Shown: positions 1 to 12,539, counted from the stretch's first letter. The stretch is 64,000 bases of DNA from Antitrichia curtipendula (GCA_951230915.1 OX579633.1:19998574-20062573); one strand, 5' to 3'. The notes: generated by a model from the sequence alone, not told the origin. Made by a program: numbers and translations.

Positions 1-182
1 AACTAATTATATATGGCTATCTTTTGAGTGGATAGTGAGGATGAGGTGCATTTCAATTAATGCACTCCCACCTCCATTCACAAAAAGTCAAAAAACACAA
101 ACAAACAAATAGGCAGACATATGTATTTTAATCCTAAAATATTATATTTTGTCTACATGTAAAGCTTTGATTCATTCTATTT

Positions 183-453
183 GGACTAGAGATGAGAAAG
201 CTATGGACAATCTTGTTTTTTGGGCAATCTAAGCACCTTCTTGAAAAAAACACTTTTTGTCCAACTTTAAATGCTAATATCTTCCAATCCAAATTTGATG
301 AAATTTTTATTACATAGTCTCAAACAAGTTAAGTACAACATTTTATGGTTAAATTCCAAAAAAATATTATTTTTTTGGTTTTATTGGGTGAACACAATAG
401 AAGTGGCAATTTTGAGTGGTTTTTGATAGAAAACACACTTGGGGCTTTAGAGG
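183..453 (+). repeat. Fragment of the TTAA-element repeat family (copy A)
   Basis: This is an inverted, diverged copy of 4566-4840. Both carry GGACAATCTTG and GGGCAATCTAAGCA next to a module running from 'gctaatatcttcc' through a tract like 'agttaagtacaa' to 'gtggcaattttgagtggttt'. The same module recurs in both large arms (about 34.5 kb and 54.65 kb) and in the element at 60360. The right end GCTTTAGAGG followed by TTGA is a decayed form of the terminal CCTTTAGGGG plus TTAA. No left end is seen. Confidence 0.6.
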
Positions 454-607
454 TTGACAACGAATAACTAAAATTTACAATCCTCCACAATTTTTTTTAG
501 AAATGCACCTTACAAGACCCCCAATTAATAATGTGGTCTTCACTATTCCAATTCTATAATTAACATTTAGAATAAAATTGAGCCAAACCAATGATTACCT
601 CAAATTC

Positions 608-648
608 TTTGGGCTAATTATCAATGTAAAATGTAAAATGTAAAATGT

Positions 649-705
<57 letters not shown>

Positions 706-726
706 TATGTTGATAATTAGCCCAAA
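608..726. repeat. Perfect 17-bp hairpin enclosing poly-A/(AT)n
   Basis: TTTGGGCTAATTATCAA at 608-624 is exactly the reverse complement of 710-726. The loop holds four AATGT-like units, a run of about 25 A and about 20 AT repeats. It may be a tiny fold-back element in which a microsatellite expanded. Confidence 0.75.
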
Positions 727-2125
727 TTTGTAATTTTACATCATCTATTTTGGAAAATGATCACTCAAGTTTTTGTTTTTGTTTTGGAGCAGTGGTAAGT
801 TATTTCTTCAATACCTTTGTGGTATTTGGACTATAATTAGTGATACCTATGTGAAACTAAGGTAATACCTAAGTCAATTTGATAGCTATTTGGCTTTTAA
901 ATTCAATAAGAATTTGTCTAGATTGTCCAAAAAATTTTAATCCTCAAAGAGCATTTTTCATTTTTGGACTTGGGCAAACTTCATTAAGTTTTTATATTAA
1001 AACACACATTTTTTATTTTTTTATTTTTTTATTTTTTGCATTTAGTAATATATGTCTAAAATTTAATCTCATTCTTTCATAATTAAAAAGTTCAAGTTGA
1101 ATTTTATATGATTTTTTAAAGAATTTTATTTATAAAAATCATAGAATTTACAAAATTTCTTAAACTAATATAAAATTTTGAAAGAAAATGGAAATAATAG
1201 TGAAAGAAATCATGGCATAAGTGATGTACTAATTGGAAAATATAAGTAGAAAAATTTGATAGAAAGAGCTCAAAAATGGTTTATTTTGAGGTTTCAAGAT
1301 GCTACCTTCAAAGTGCCACAAAATTTATAATTTTAATAATTAAAAAAATTCAAATGGAATAAAAAATAGATTATTGAAGCTACTTTTTTTTTATCTAGGT
1401 TTAAAAACATTTAAAATAAAAATCTATGTAAAAATTTAAGTTTTGACTTTCAAAATGCCCATGGAATATGCAATGTCCTTTAAGGGTTAATTTCCATTAC
1501 ATAAAATAGCCTTTGTGTTTTCTCTATAACAAAGTGGTTAAAATTTGTACAAAAGAGAGACATTGTTTTCATTTATAATATACAATGTTTTTATTATACA
1601 TGTTTTTTGCTAATTGACTTCAACCAAAAGGTATTGACTATTTTTTGTTAAGAAAATATTCATTTGGAGGGGTCAAAATAGCTAGAATTATCATTGTATT
1701 TATCATTGTATATTTAAGACCTTCAACCAAATTTTACCTATGTATCACCTAGTTTTGATATAGATATCACCAAGTATCACATGAGTATTGAACAAACAAC
1801 TCGATCCTTCTCCAAAATGATTAAAAAAAAAAAAAAAAATTGGTCAGTGGTAACATACCATGTCAGGGATGCGACCTAAGACCGTGTGAAACCGACAAGG
1901 CTCTCCAAAAGAGGACCCAAACCTTCAAACAAGAATATACTTTTTCTTTTTTCTTTTGGTCTGTTGAAATGGGGTCTTTCCAGACAGTGCGGGATTTACA
2001 CGGGATCCCCTTTCAACGACCTCCAGGCCGTGGTTTCTGCTCTGGGACTTCCAGAGTTGCAGTAAGCTTACAGTTCTCTCATCAACCCATCTCGCACCTT
2101 CGCCTGCGAGATTTTCCACTGTAAG

Positions 2126-2195
2126 GATACTTAAACCCTCTGCATTCTAAGATTTAGGGTCATTGCAAGGTTACTTAGACCCTCTGCATTCTAAG
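2126..2195 (+). repeat. 44-bp tandem duplication in the APT 5' leader
   Basis: The motif 'actta(a/g)accctctgcattc' occurs twice, at about 2128-2150 and 2172-2194, with a period of 44 bp. It lies 120-190 bp upstream of the APT start codon, so in the promoter or 5' UTR. Any regulatory effect is unknown. Confidence 0.65.
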
Positions 2196-2316
2196 CTTTT
2201 CAATTCCAGTTGCGCTGATTTTCTTTTCCCTTGTTGATTGTTAGACTTCAACAAGTGTTGCTGTTCCTCAATTGTTGTCTAGAGAGAAGAGTTGGACAAA
2301 TAGAAACGGAGCCAGG

Positions 2317-4093
2317 ATGTCTGCCACCAAGAGTGGTGACTCGCGGGTACAGTACATCTCAGACAGCATCCGATGCATCCCCGACTTTCCTCACAAGGGT
2401 AATGGTTTTGAATTCCACAACAAGATGACCTATTTCTTCTCTTCAGAGCTTAAGATTTTGGGGTTTAGCGTTGTGATGCTATCTTTGGTGTATTGTGGTT
2501 TTGTTGTATACAGATTTTTTTAGAATTTTAGTGAAATCTTTGGTTTGTGTGCAGGGATTATGTTTCGGGATGTGACGACGTTGCTGTTGGATCACAAGGC
2601 GTTTAAGGACACTATTGACATCTTGGTGGAGCGATACCGAGACCAGAAGGTCGATGTCATTGTCGGTAAGCTTCTTCAGAAGAATGAAATGGTTCTGGAG
2701 TGTTGAGAATTCGTGATTTAGGGTTTAAGGTGGTGAATTTGGGGTGGGATTGTTTGGTTTCCAGGTATTGAAGCTCGTGGGTTCATCTTTGGACCTCCCA
2801 TCGCCCTTGCGATTGGTGCTAAGTTTGTGCCGATGCGCAAGCCGAAGAAATTACCAGGTACTGTTTTTTTCACTGTAACCCTGATTAGGTTTAGCAGTTC
2901 TGGTCACGTTGAGAATACTATTTATATCGCTTTAGGCACTTGTACTAATATGTGGAAGTGTGATCTTCTGGGAGATCAGTATAGAGCTCATTTTACGCAC
3001 AACAGCCAATTCTGTTGAGATCAAATTTTCCTCACTATGTATACATTTCTTATGCACTCATTCAAAGTGGGTGTTGGAATGGAATTCAGGGGTGTCTGAT
3101 GTCCATTCAGTATGGGTAGACAACCCTGATTTCCATTCAAACATCAATGGCCATAGACATTAGCGAAGTCATGCTTACACTGTCTGCTTTATAGCCCCAC
3201 CAAGTGTACAAGTAGATGAGTTATGTTTGTGTTTGTGTTTGGTCAGTATTGTAGACGGGATCAGGTCCATATCCTCTCCCACATAGCACGTTTATGCTGA
3301 GATATGGTTTCCACATGTTGTAGGTCCTGTGATCAGACAGGAATACAGTTTAGAGTATGGGACCGATTGCATTGAGATGCATGTGGGAGCCATCGAGAAG
3401 AACGAGCGTGTGGTGGTTGTTGACGACTTGATTGCCACCGGGGGAACGCTTGGAGCTGCCATCAAATTGCTAGGTATCCTACACCTTGATTGGTGCAAAT
3501 ACCATTTTTTATTCATTTTATGTTGTTTTGGTTTGATGTTCACTTTCTGCTAATCCAAGTAACAAGAAGAGGCGGCGCTCACATGTCTCCTCTGGCCATG
3601 TAATAGTATTTGAGATGACAAGGTTCCAAGCTACTGCTTTGAGGTGGATTGGCCCCCTGTTACGCCAATTTTCATAAATGCAGTGTGATTTTCTGAAGCT
3701 TGTTTTCTCACCACAAGTTGCTCATGATATAAGTTCAAATTTCAAGCTTGTTGCTTGGTCTGAAGTGACCCTTGAATCTTTAGAAACCTGTGCCCTGAAT
3801 GGAGATGGCGGTGTTGTGCAGAGCAAATTGAAGCAGAGATTGTGGAATGTGCTTGCTTGATTGAACTCGTCGACCTGAAGGTAATGTTTCTTCATTGCTT
3901 GACTTGAACCAACTGTGTTAGTGAATCGATCATGATATAGAATCTGATTATTATAATGTTCACCTGTAAGTTTTTGCAGAAGGGTGTGCATGAGTTTCAC
4001 TTAGACTAAGGGTGTTGGAATATGTGTTAACAGGGTCGTGAGAAGTTGGGTAGCAAGCCGCTGTACATCTTGGTGGAGTACGAGGGCGAGTAA
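2317..4093 (+). CDS. APT: Adenine phosphoribosyltransferase (six exons)
   Basis: The enzyme joins adenine to PRPP to give AMP (purine salvage; in plants it also takes cytokinin bases). Exons at 2317-2398, 2555-2665, 2765-2857, 3324-3473, 3822-3880 and 4034-4093 join in frame across GT-AG borders to 555 nt, or 184 residues, the usual length for cytosolic plant APT. Visible family features: [16 protein letters not shown] N-terminus (here [13 protein letters not shown]), [14 protein letters not shown], the flexible loop RKPKKLPG, and the PRPP-binding signature [17 protein letters not shown] in exon 4. The C-terminus runs ECACLIEL...[15 protein letters not shown]. The start ATG follows the context GCCAGG and gives no chloroplast transit peptide. 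The gene stands alone, with repeat DNA on both sides. All motifs are intact, so it is probably functional. Confidence 0.95.
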
Positions 4094-4565
4094 GTTTTGT
4101 AAATTTCAACAGTGCTGTGGTCAAGGAAGCATTGGAGACAATCTTGAATGGCAGAAACAGACAATTTAGCAATTGACATATAGCACAGGACGATTCTTGC
4201 TCGTTGTATTGATGTGAGTTGTTGATTCTTGCTTGAAATGTTGAATTTTTGGTTGCACAACATTAATCAATGCTGTTATCTCATACAGACATTCTTCTCG
4301 GAAGATCTTGCATTCTCTTGTCAGTTCCTTTGTCTTCAATACTTTTTCAAACTATTCCTCGGTCCTCACAATTGTGGCATCGCATCCTCTTCTCAGTTTC
4401 TCTTTCGTTGAAGCTTGTTCAGAATGTCGTGCCCTCACAAGTGGGGGTTGCAGAGTACCCACTTCCATCATTCGAGGTTCTCATGGTTGCACAGAACTTT
4501 CCATCTGGTGCACTTGCATTCTTCATTAGCTCTTCCAATGTTGGAAGTCGTCACTTACCTCTTAA

Positions 4566-4840
4566 CCCCTAAAGTCCCGAGGCCTTTTTTCCATCAAAGA
4601 CCACTCAAAACTGCCATTTTTATTATAAAGAGCAAAAACCTTTAAAAATTGTTTTGTTTCGCATATCTAACCATAGAATCCTGAACTAGACTAGTACAAG
4701 AATGCATGGAAGAAATCTCAAAAACCTTGATAATATAGGTTGTAGGATATTTGCGTTTAAAGTGAAGAAAACAAGTTTTTTTCAAGTAGATGCTTAGATT
4801 GCCCAAAAAACAAGATTGTCCATAATTTTCTCATCATTGG
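4566..4840 (+). mobile_element. TTAA-flanked transposon end plus core module (copy B, truncated)
   Basis: TTAA (4562-4565) is followed by CCCCTAAAG and then a sequence colinear with the left end of the complete element at 60360, including 'actcaaaactgcca' against 'ctcccaaactgcca'. Downstream it matches 183-453 in inverse orientation. No matching right end (CCTTTAGGGG plus TTAA) is seen, so this is a truncated copy. Confidence 0.6.
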
Positions 4841-7395
4841 TCAAAATAGAATGATTAAAAGCTTTAGAAATAGACAAAAATGTAATATTTGAGAAAAAAA
4901 AATTCAATATATAATATTTGAAAAAATAATATTCAAAAATGTAATATTTGAGAAAACAACAACAATGGAGTTTAAAATGCTTCAAAAATACAAGAAATTG
5001 ACAACTTGGTCCAAATTGGCCAAAATCCACTTAAATGGCCTCAATACTATAATAAAGCCAAAAAATGGCTAGAAGGGGTGAAATGAGAGGAGAATGAGTG
5101 CCCTTATATATGTTTCCAAGGGCACTCATCCCTCTTCTTTTCCTACATGGTATCTTATCAACTAAGATTTTCATCCTCACCTTCAATTTTTGACTTTCTA
5201 TGATGATCCTAAATTCTAACTTTTGGAGAAAGACTTTAAATCACAAATGGATTGTGCCGTTGGCTTCAAAAGGTCATTTCTAGATTGAGGAATCCTCCAC
5301 CCCTTCTTTTTTTGCTAAAAATTCATCGAAAGCTAATGTCAATTTAAAATTTAAAAAAATTAAAAACCTAATTTTTGGAGGTTGATTTTTCTATGGGAAG
5401 TAACCAACCTAGGTTCTTAAGTAGGTATGAGGGAGTAAAAAAAGACCTAATTCAGGCCCCATTTTGACTTCGTACGCTCTTAGAATGTCGGTCAACTCCA
5501 CCGTAATCTTCAAATTTGTTGTCTAAAAAATATCTTTTGACTACTAGAAAATTTCATATTTTTGTGGAACCTCTCATGGAATTCTATAAAAGACATGCAA
5601 GCTCATAATATTACTTTGCACATTCAAAGAAAGAGAATCAAATCTCGCTATCTCCTTTAATCCCTAAAGGACCATCCTACATTTTTTGGTAGTATAGAAA
5701 TTTTGGGCAGATACCTGTGACTACAAATCTGCATGTTTTTGGCTGAAATTTTAATGTAAGGTGGGGATGAGGAATATCTTTCATATGCATTAAATTACAT
5801 GCCATTTGGCAATATGAGTCAAAAGTTATGGCCTAATATGTTATTTTTTTAGTTTCATGACATTTGGAAATATAAGTCAAAAGTTATGGCCTACTATGTT
5901 ACTTTTTTGATTTCATGAAATTTGGAAATATGATAAAAAAACAAAAACAATAACCTCTAATGCCGGTGCAATTTGACTTGAAACAACCATTAGTACAAGT
6001 GCTCCATCTACTCAAAGCATCTCTCTGTCTTTCAAAATTGCAAGTGAGGGTCACAGTAGTTGTATTGAAACCCGCCCATGTTGTGAGGACATTGTTGGAG
6101 AAGGCAGTCAATAAACGTGACACTATTTAGATCAAGTGCAGCAAACTAATTTTGATATTCTTTATGAAGAGCTTGACACTTGGCAAATTGCAGTTACCTT
6201 GATGTAGATGCAAAGTCACTCAACGGTTACCTTGACAAGGTGCTTCTTGTTTGGGTATCTAGACTATGTGACTTGTATAGTTACACCAACTTATTACATA
6301 CACTACCAATGTCTAAAGAAACTTTTGGAGACGAGTTAGTCCATTACAACAGATTGAAAGTTAATAGTAGAGCTGCTTCAATTAATCTTCCTATCTATGA
6401 ATGTTAAATTGATAGCAACATGTACAAGTTGAAGGCTTCACAAGCAAAAGTTCCAAGATTATAGCACAAATATCCAAATTGATGCAAATTCCATCAAACA
6501 TTGTTTTCCATTGTGCAGAATTCTCAAGAAGTAGAATGCTTGCTTGGATGCACAACTGAAAGTTATTGCAATTTTAAAACAAAACATCAACCACATTCTT
6601 TAAGGAATTATCCTAGATAAACTTTGATACTTGACAAACAAACAGACCTCAAGAAGACACTTGCATTTGAAAGTACAAAGAAGTATGATTGATAACTTGC
6701 ATTTAAAAAACAACACTTATACTTTGAAGTTAGAAGTGTTGGCTCTATGTTTATTGTGCTTTAATTGAAGTAGTGTAGTAGGGTGTTCCAAGCAGTGATT
6801 AAAGGACTATGAAAAATAAATGATAGTTTCTCATTAAATCATTGTTGTTGTGTTTTTTTTGGAATTGAAATTTTTAATGTAATTTAGGGTTTGCTGCAAG
6901 AAGAAAGGAATTGAAGAAGAAGGATGTAAATTTGGAGATTGAGTGTTTCAATGTAGGGAATTGAAAATGATTTTTGTCCAATGACTGCATGCCATGTGTA
7001 CAAAAATTATTCCCTAACTATCCTACTATTAGGCTTGTACATAGTTTTACACTATCCACTCAAAATTGTCTGTATACTTAGAGTATTCTTTGAAGTATCA
7101 TTCAAACTAATTGAATATAAAGTTCATTATAAAATCCAAAAATATACTTTGATTTCTAAAATGATTCCATTTAACAAAGACAAGAGCCCTATTCATGGGA
7201 CTATTTAATAGTCAAAATATAATTTTTCAAGAAGTTTTTCTACAAATACCATTATTGAAACTTCTTTCTGAAGTCTTGTCAAAAGAACAATCTCAAAATA
7301 CTATTGAAGCATTTTTTTATTTCGAGCTTCACCAATAGGATTAAAGAAGGGGTATAAAAAGGCAATCTCCTTGATCTATTATCCTATCTTTGTTA
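4841..7395. other. Intergenic, no recognised gene; one solo transposon end
   Basis: TTAA at 5657-5660 followed by TCCCTAAAGGACC matches the other terminus of the 60360 element (CCCCTAAAGGACC), with similarity to about 5715 ('tttgggcag'). Short reading frames at 5940-6120 and 6180-6407 are not recognised and lack splice structure; they may be gene debris. Confidence 0.45.
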
Positions 7396-7399
7396 CTAG

Positions 7400-8931
7400 T
7401 TGCACTACAATTGCACTTGCATTCATTGTCACTCTTGTAGACCACTTTTAATTGTTGTAGAGTTTGTTGTGTTGCCAATTGTTGAGACTTTCACCTTTGA
7501 GTTAGCATTGTTCAACAAGATGGCCCATGGGTCCATGATGTCTACGGGGGAGATTCTTTATATCACAAACCTTCTTGCTTCTTTTGTTAGCTCATATACA
7601 ACATGACATTATGGCCGTAATTCCACTATGCTCATTACCAATAGTGTTTTTTGCCTTGGAGTGGTGTTCACCGTGGTAGTACAAAATATTGTAATACTGA
7701 TCATCAATAGAATCTTACTTGGATGGGGAGTGGGATTTGCCAATCAAGCTATGCCACTCTACCTTTTTGAAATGGCACCTCCCAAATGGCATAGTGCTCT
7801 CAATATTCTCTTTCAGCTCACGGTGATGATTGGAATTCTATTTGTTATTTTGGTCAGCTATGGCATAAAGAAGATGCAATCCAATGGATGGCGGGTTTCC
7901 CTTGCAATTGCTAGAATCCTAGCAAGCTTGATCACCATTGGTGGAATCACTCCCTGACACACCCAACTTCTTGGTGCAACAAGGCAAGCTTGACATTGAA
8001 AAAAAGGTCCTTCAACGCATCCGTGGCATTGAAGATGTAGACCGAGAGTTCCAAGACATCATTGCCGCAAACAATGAAGTAGCCTCCATAGAACAAAGCG
8101 CATTCACCAACGTGATTAAGTGTCGCAAACGCCCTCAACTCATCATCTCCATGCTTTTGCAATTCTTCCAACAATTCACGCCATTATATTCTATGTGCCT
8201 ATGTTGTTCCAGGATTTAGGAACTTCGTTGCATTGTAGGTGTTGTGAATGTGTTGTCTACTTTGGTGGCTGTTTTTATGGTGGATTGCAAGAGTTGTCGT
8301 TGGCTCCTCTGTGAAGCTTGTGTCCAAATGTTTGTGACTCAGATACAAATGCCCACCCATGGATCCTACCTTTCCTACTCTTGGATGTACGTCATCCAAT
8401 TCATTCAAGATGATCATTTATAAGGACACAATTAATGCGGCTTTCTTTGTTGTGATGCTAAATAATGTGGCCCTCTATCCTATGACATCCATATTTACTA
8501 TTCTAATGCAAGGGCAACTCATTCCTTTAGTATGTTTTCCATCTATTCATGTATTATGATAAACTAGCGTAGGTAGCGGTTGGCATCATTCTTGCCTTTG
8601 GATTGAAAGGCACCACCATGGCCTCGTAATTGGGGTGGATTGCAGTGGTGTTGATTTGCATCAACGTTTCATCTTTTGCATGGTCGTGGGGTCCTTTGGA
8701 TGGCTGATCCTAAGTGAGATCTATCCTTTGGATACAAGGTTGGCAAGACAAGCCATCACTATGCCCACCAAAATGTTCGTCATTGGGCAAGTTTTATTGC
8801 TGATGTTGTGTGCATTCAAGTGGGGGGTCTTCCTCTTCTTTGCGGGGTGGGTGGTGGTGATGATGGCCTTCACCTATTGGTTCATTCCGGAGACCAAGGG
8901 CATCCCCATTGAAGAGATGGACTTGGAGTGA
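7400..8931 (+). pseudogene. STP-type hexose/H+ symporter pseudogene
   Basis: Translations match the plant sugar transport protein (major facilitator) family in order. One block reads RILLGWGVGFANQAMPLYL with MAP and ALNI..FQL. Next comes LPDTPNFLVQQGK...IRGIEDVDREFQD, then RPQLIISMLLQFFQQFT. The C-terminal part is GWLILSEIYPL ... FFAGWVVVMMAF ... PETKGIPIEEMD. The frame is broken repeatedly: an in-frame TGA at about 7603 (where the family has ...RxFGRK), a frameshift near 7950, another near 8175, loss of PESTS-side and helix-7 sequence with unrelated DNA at about 8340-8560, a TAA at about 8629 and a frameshift near 8697. The N-terminal transmembrane segments and the GGY region are missing. 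No intron borders would repair these breaks. It appears fully dead. Confidence 0.88.
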
Positions 8932-9205
8932 ACTGGGCATTGGTTTTGGAAGTGCATTGTTCCAACTTTGACAACTTCTCAACCCATGACTGACGTGTAG
9001 GCCAACAATATGAAACAAGGAAGAACACCACCTAGACTCCTGATAATTCCACAGATGTGTGTGTCTAGGGGATCTGGAGATCTGACTACATGGCATCCTT
9101 TTGCTGTCAGATTTGCACTACTCGAGTTTTCTTCAATTTCTCGACAAATAAAATAAACCGTTTACGAGTACATTTTTTCTCAAGAACCTACAAGATGGGA
9201 GTATT

Positions 9206-12191
9206 TCAGTATCGTACACTTTTGCTCGTTTCAAAAAAGTGAGCTACATTTTCTTCAGGGGTGCCTACCAACACTCCATGTCCAAGATTGAGGATGTGTT
9301 TGTGACGCCCTGCCTTGGTTACTGTGTCGTGGATTCTCCTTTCAATAAACTCACGACTTCCAAATAGCGCCGCAGGATCCATATTGCCCTGCACATAAGT
9401 CAATACAAGGGGTTGTCAGACTTTGCAATTCCAGCTCCGTGATTTGCAGGGTTGTTACCACATCGGGCACAACACAATTCCTCTTTCCCCAAAAGTAGTA
9501 CCACCCTCACTGAGTTTTGGAATGTGCTTTTGAAATCGCCTTCATTTGAAGCACGTTCGCTTTTACACCCCTAATAAATCATGAAGTGATGGCAAAAATG
9601 TTGAACCTCTACATTGATTACTCTAAATACTACGTGATACACTGTTTTGTAAGTATATGTTAATGCAAATTCCATGTATTGGAAAACCATTTAGTGAAGT
9701 CATTTTACTATGTCAATCACTCAAAAGCTTTTCTTTCAATGTTCAATGCGCTGCCTAGCCTCCGCCATGTCAACAGTCCCGTCAAATACCCGTAACACGC
9801 CTTGAGTGTCAATGGTTTGCCATACTGATCCCAAGGTTAAACCAAGGTCACTATCTAACGAACACAACAATTCATTTACTACAAGACACGCTTTGGTGGC
9901 TATTCAATCACGAGTAAATTAACTGTGGATGACACCAAGAGTCAATATGAGTCCTTTTCTCAATAAGAGACTCATCAAGAGAAAAATTACAAAATTATAA
10001 AATTGTGATACAGAGAGGCAAAATGAAGAAGCAGAGAGCAATGTAAGTACCTGGACAGCCAAGTGAGTGCCAATGCGCTGCCTGGCCTCCGCGATGTCAA
10101 CAGTCCCGTCAATACTCATAACATCGACTCCCGTAGAAGCCATTCGCTCCAAGAGACCGCCACTCCCACTCGCATACAGAATGAGAGGCAGGTCAGGATG
10201 GGTGGACTTCACTGCGCTCACAATCTGCTTGATGTACGGCAGACTGAACTCCTCGAAGTCTACGGGACTCAATTGTGTGGCCCACGAGTCAAAAATCTGG
10301 ACAGCTTGGGCACCACAATCCGCTTGGTAACGCACGTAGATGATGACCGACTCGGCCAGTTTCTGAAGCAACGAGTGCAAAATCTCAGGAGTCTGGAACG
10401 CCATTTTCTTGATAATGGTAAAATGCTTCGATGATCCCCCCTCCACAATATAAGACGCCAATGTAAAGGGTGCTCCTACGAATCCTAGAACTGCAGCAGC
10501 ATTTCCAACCTGCAACACAAACATGATACCACAGGAATCCGCGTGAGGAGAAATTCCGTAGTCATTCGGGTGCCAAGACTCTTTACATCACTGCTGCACA
10601 ACCCCGCAAGAGCTTTGGATAGATATACTACGGAACCAAAATCTCAATCATAACAACTATATGACTTCTTGACAAGTGGATCGCCGAATACTAGGGAGCT
10701 CAACGGAACACTGGGACCAAATCTGCAAAGTTTTGGTCTACTGTTTTAGATATGACATCAACACTTAAAAGTTCACATGATCATAAATGGATGCTTCCAT
10801 ATCAATGAATTAAAATTTATCATTCAGGAAGCTTAAAGATATGAATATGTACCAAAAGAAAGAAGAAATCGTACACTACATTCTTGAAAAACAGAAACAT
10901 GTTTTGAGATCATAAGCTTCGAAAGGATTTTCATTTTTAGCTTGAGCACTTAAGGTTAGGCTCTCCAGTACAAACTAAAAAATCTCCAATTGAACTTCCA
11001 GGGAAACTCCGCAAAATTCCTACAAAATGCTCACCTCTGAACGTAAGGCGGTCAAAGCTTGACCAACATACGGCACAGCTTCAGCAGGCACAAGCTCTCG
11101 CACTTGGGCAACATCGGCTGCAGTGCGAATAGGGTTATGAATGACTGGGCCCTGGGCCTTCATAATGTCGAAAGGGATGTTCATGCCCGTCAGTGGCGTC
11201 AAAATATCCGAAAACAAAATTACTCCATCCGGTTTGAATGCTCGCCATGGCTGTAGCGACACCTCCACCGCCAATTCCACATTCTCCGATCGCTCCCGAA
11301 ACGTTGGATGCTTCTCACATAATTCTTGATACACCTAATGAACACCAAAGCACGCCCCTAGTAAAACTCATCAAAACGAAACCCTAAACCCCCACAGTGA
11401 TAATCAATTAGGTCTTTATGCTTGATCTTGGAACTCAACCATCAAATTCATCCTTAGTCACATATGCTCGACAATGGAGGCACCAAATTATAACACCTAC
11501 GTAAACACGATACCTTCAAAATCTTTCACAATGAGTACACTATTGATATTGAGAATGTAAACCACCTCAACATCAGAACGAGTATCCATTTTACCAACAA
11601 AACTTTGAACCGTTATAACTTTTGCATGTGATATCCAAATCAGGCATTCACAGGTGCATCAGGTAGAATTCTCTAACAAGAATACTTCAAATACAGTCGA
11701 CATTAAGAAGATTACACATGCTCAACGTTTAAATTGTCGCTTGAACGTTACAATACACAGAAATTTTGAAACTCTTTTCTAATGACCAGAGAGGCGCTTA
11801 ACAATTGTGCACCTTCATGTACCGTCCGGCTTGCCGCATCATCCAAACAGGCGGCCGGTCGACCTCCTCTCCACGCACAGCTCGTAAGAGCAGCGGGTCA
11901 TCTGAATTTCCCACATTCCCCGCAACTTGCTTCGTCTCTGCACCAAAATCAAAATCAGAAAAAAGAAACCCGAGAATAATCCCGAGAATGCGAATGTTCA
12001 TTCAAACCCTAAATGGCAGGATTGGGAAGCTTGAACCACGCATTACCAGCGGCGACAGCTTGGGCCACGCATTTGGCTTGAGATTTGGGCACGCCGACAA
12101 GCTGGACACCACTCCATGAGCTTGACTTGGAGGTTTTGAACGTAGTTGGGATTGCAGCAATGGTTGCTGTGGCTGTTGCTGTGGTGGCCAT
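9206..12191 (-). CDS. HEME: Uroporphyrinogen decarboxylase, plastid-type (five exons)
   Basis: The enzyme decarboxylates uroporphyrinogen III to coproporphyrinogen III in chloroplast heme/chlorophyll synthesis. Exons at 12191-12047, 11937-11813, 11334-11035, 10509-10051 and 9388-9206 join in phase to 1212 nt (403 residues), normal for plants. Residues 1 to about 48 are Thr/Ala/Ser-rich, like a transit peptide. The mature protein starts near [12 protein letters not shown]. It keeps the signature [14 protein letters not shown], the catalytic-Asp block [28 protein letters not shown], and [15 protein letters not shown] with its conserved His. One oddity is [12 protein letters not shown], where the family usually has SIDWTVDMAEGR: Trp is replaced by Gly. 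A partial copy of this same segment lies in intron 4 (9744-9800). Telo-box-like AAACCCTA motifs occur in introns 1 and 2 (about 12004 and 11385). Probably functional. Confidence 0.94.
9744..9800 (-). pseudogene. Duplicated fragment of UROD exon 4 inside intron 4
   Basis: About 55 bp repeat 10070-10125 with few mismatches, encoding [13 protein letters not shown] where the exon has [13 protein letters not shown]. The open frame continues upstream on the minus strand through [15 protein letters not shown] before the match. It could be a relic of a duplicated exon or a remnant alternative exon; the flanks do not match exon 4. Confidence 0.7.
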
Positions 12192-12535
12192 GGCGCTCGG
12201 GGACGCGAAGGGAGAGAGAGAAGCAGGCGGTGGAGGAGAGGAACGTCATAGCTGGGAGAGAGAAGAGCACGGTCATGGGGGTGGATGGGGTGGGATCCTA
12301 CGAACGTGGGATGGGGGTGTGCTAGGGGCTCGTTCTATTGGTTGGTTGTGGATTGGGTAGGCAGGGGATCTGGACTGTTCGTTTCAGGGGATCGTGCGGT
12401 TGGGGTAACTGGGGAGTAGGAAAATGGATCAACGGTGGAGATGATGATCTTAGCCGTCGGTTGTTTCTGGTATAGTCTGCCCGTCTCACTAGAAGTCAGA
12501 CTAGGCAATTTTCCGGGGAGAAATTTGGTCAGTGA
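12192..12535 (-). promoter_or_regulatory. UROD upstream region, locally GC-rich
   Basis: The 350 bp upstream of the UROD start codon are G-rich on the + strand and rich in CpG, unlike the AT-rich flanks. This fits the promoter/5' UTR of a constitutively expressed gene. I cannot place a TATA box or start site. Confidence 0.4.
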
Positions 12536-12539
12536 TGTA

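Larger units (their letters stand above)
1..1820. other. AT-rich intergenic DNA, no gene
   Basis: No reading frame here resembles a protein. The stretch holds a dispersed-repeat fragment (183-453), a hairpin around a poly-A/AT microsatellite (608-726) and homopolymer runs. A possible isolated transposon end near 1470-1485 reads CCTTTAAGGGTTAA. Confidence 0.6.

Noticed and set aside
6180..6407. 75-residue plus-strand frame as a gene
   Set aside because: No recognisable domain, no neighbouring exons, and flanking sequence full of stops.
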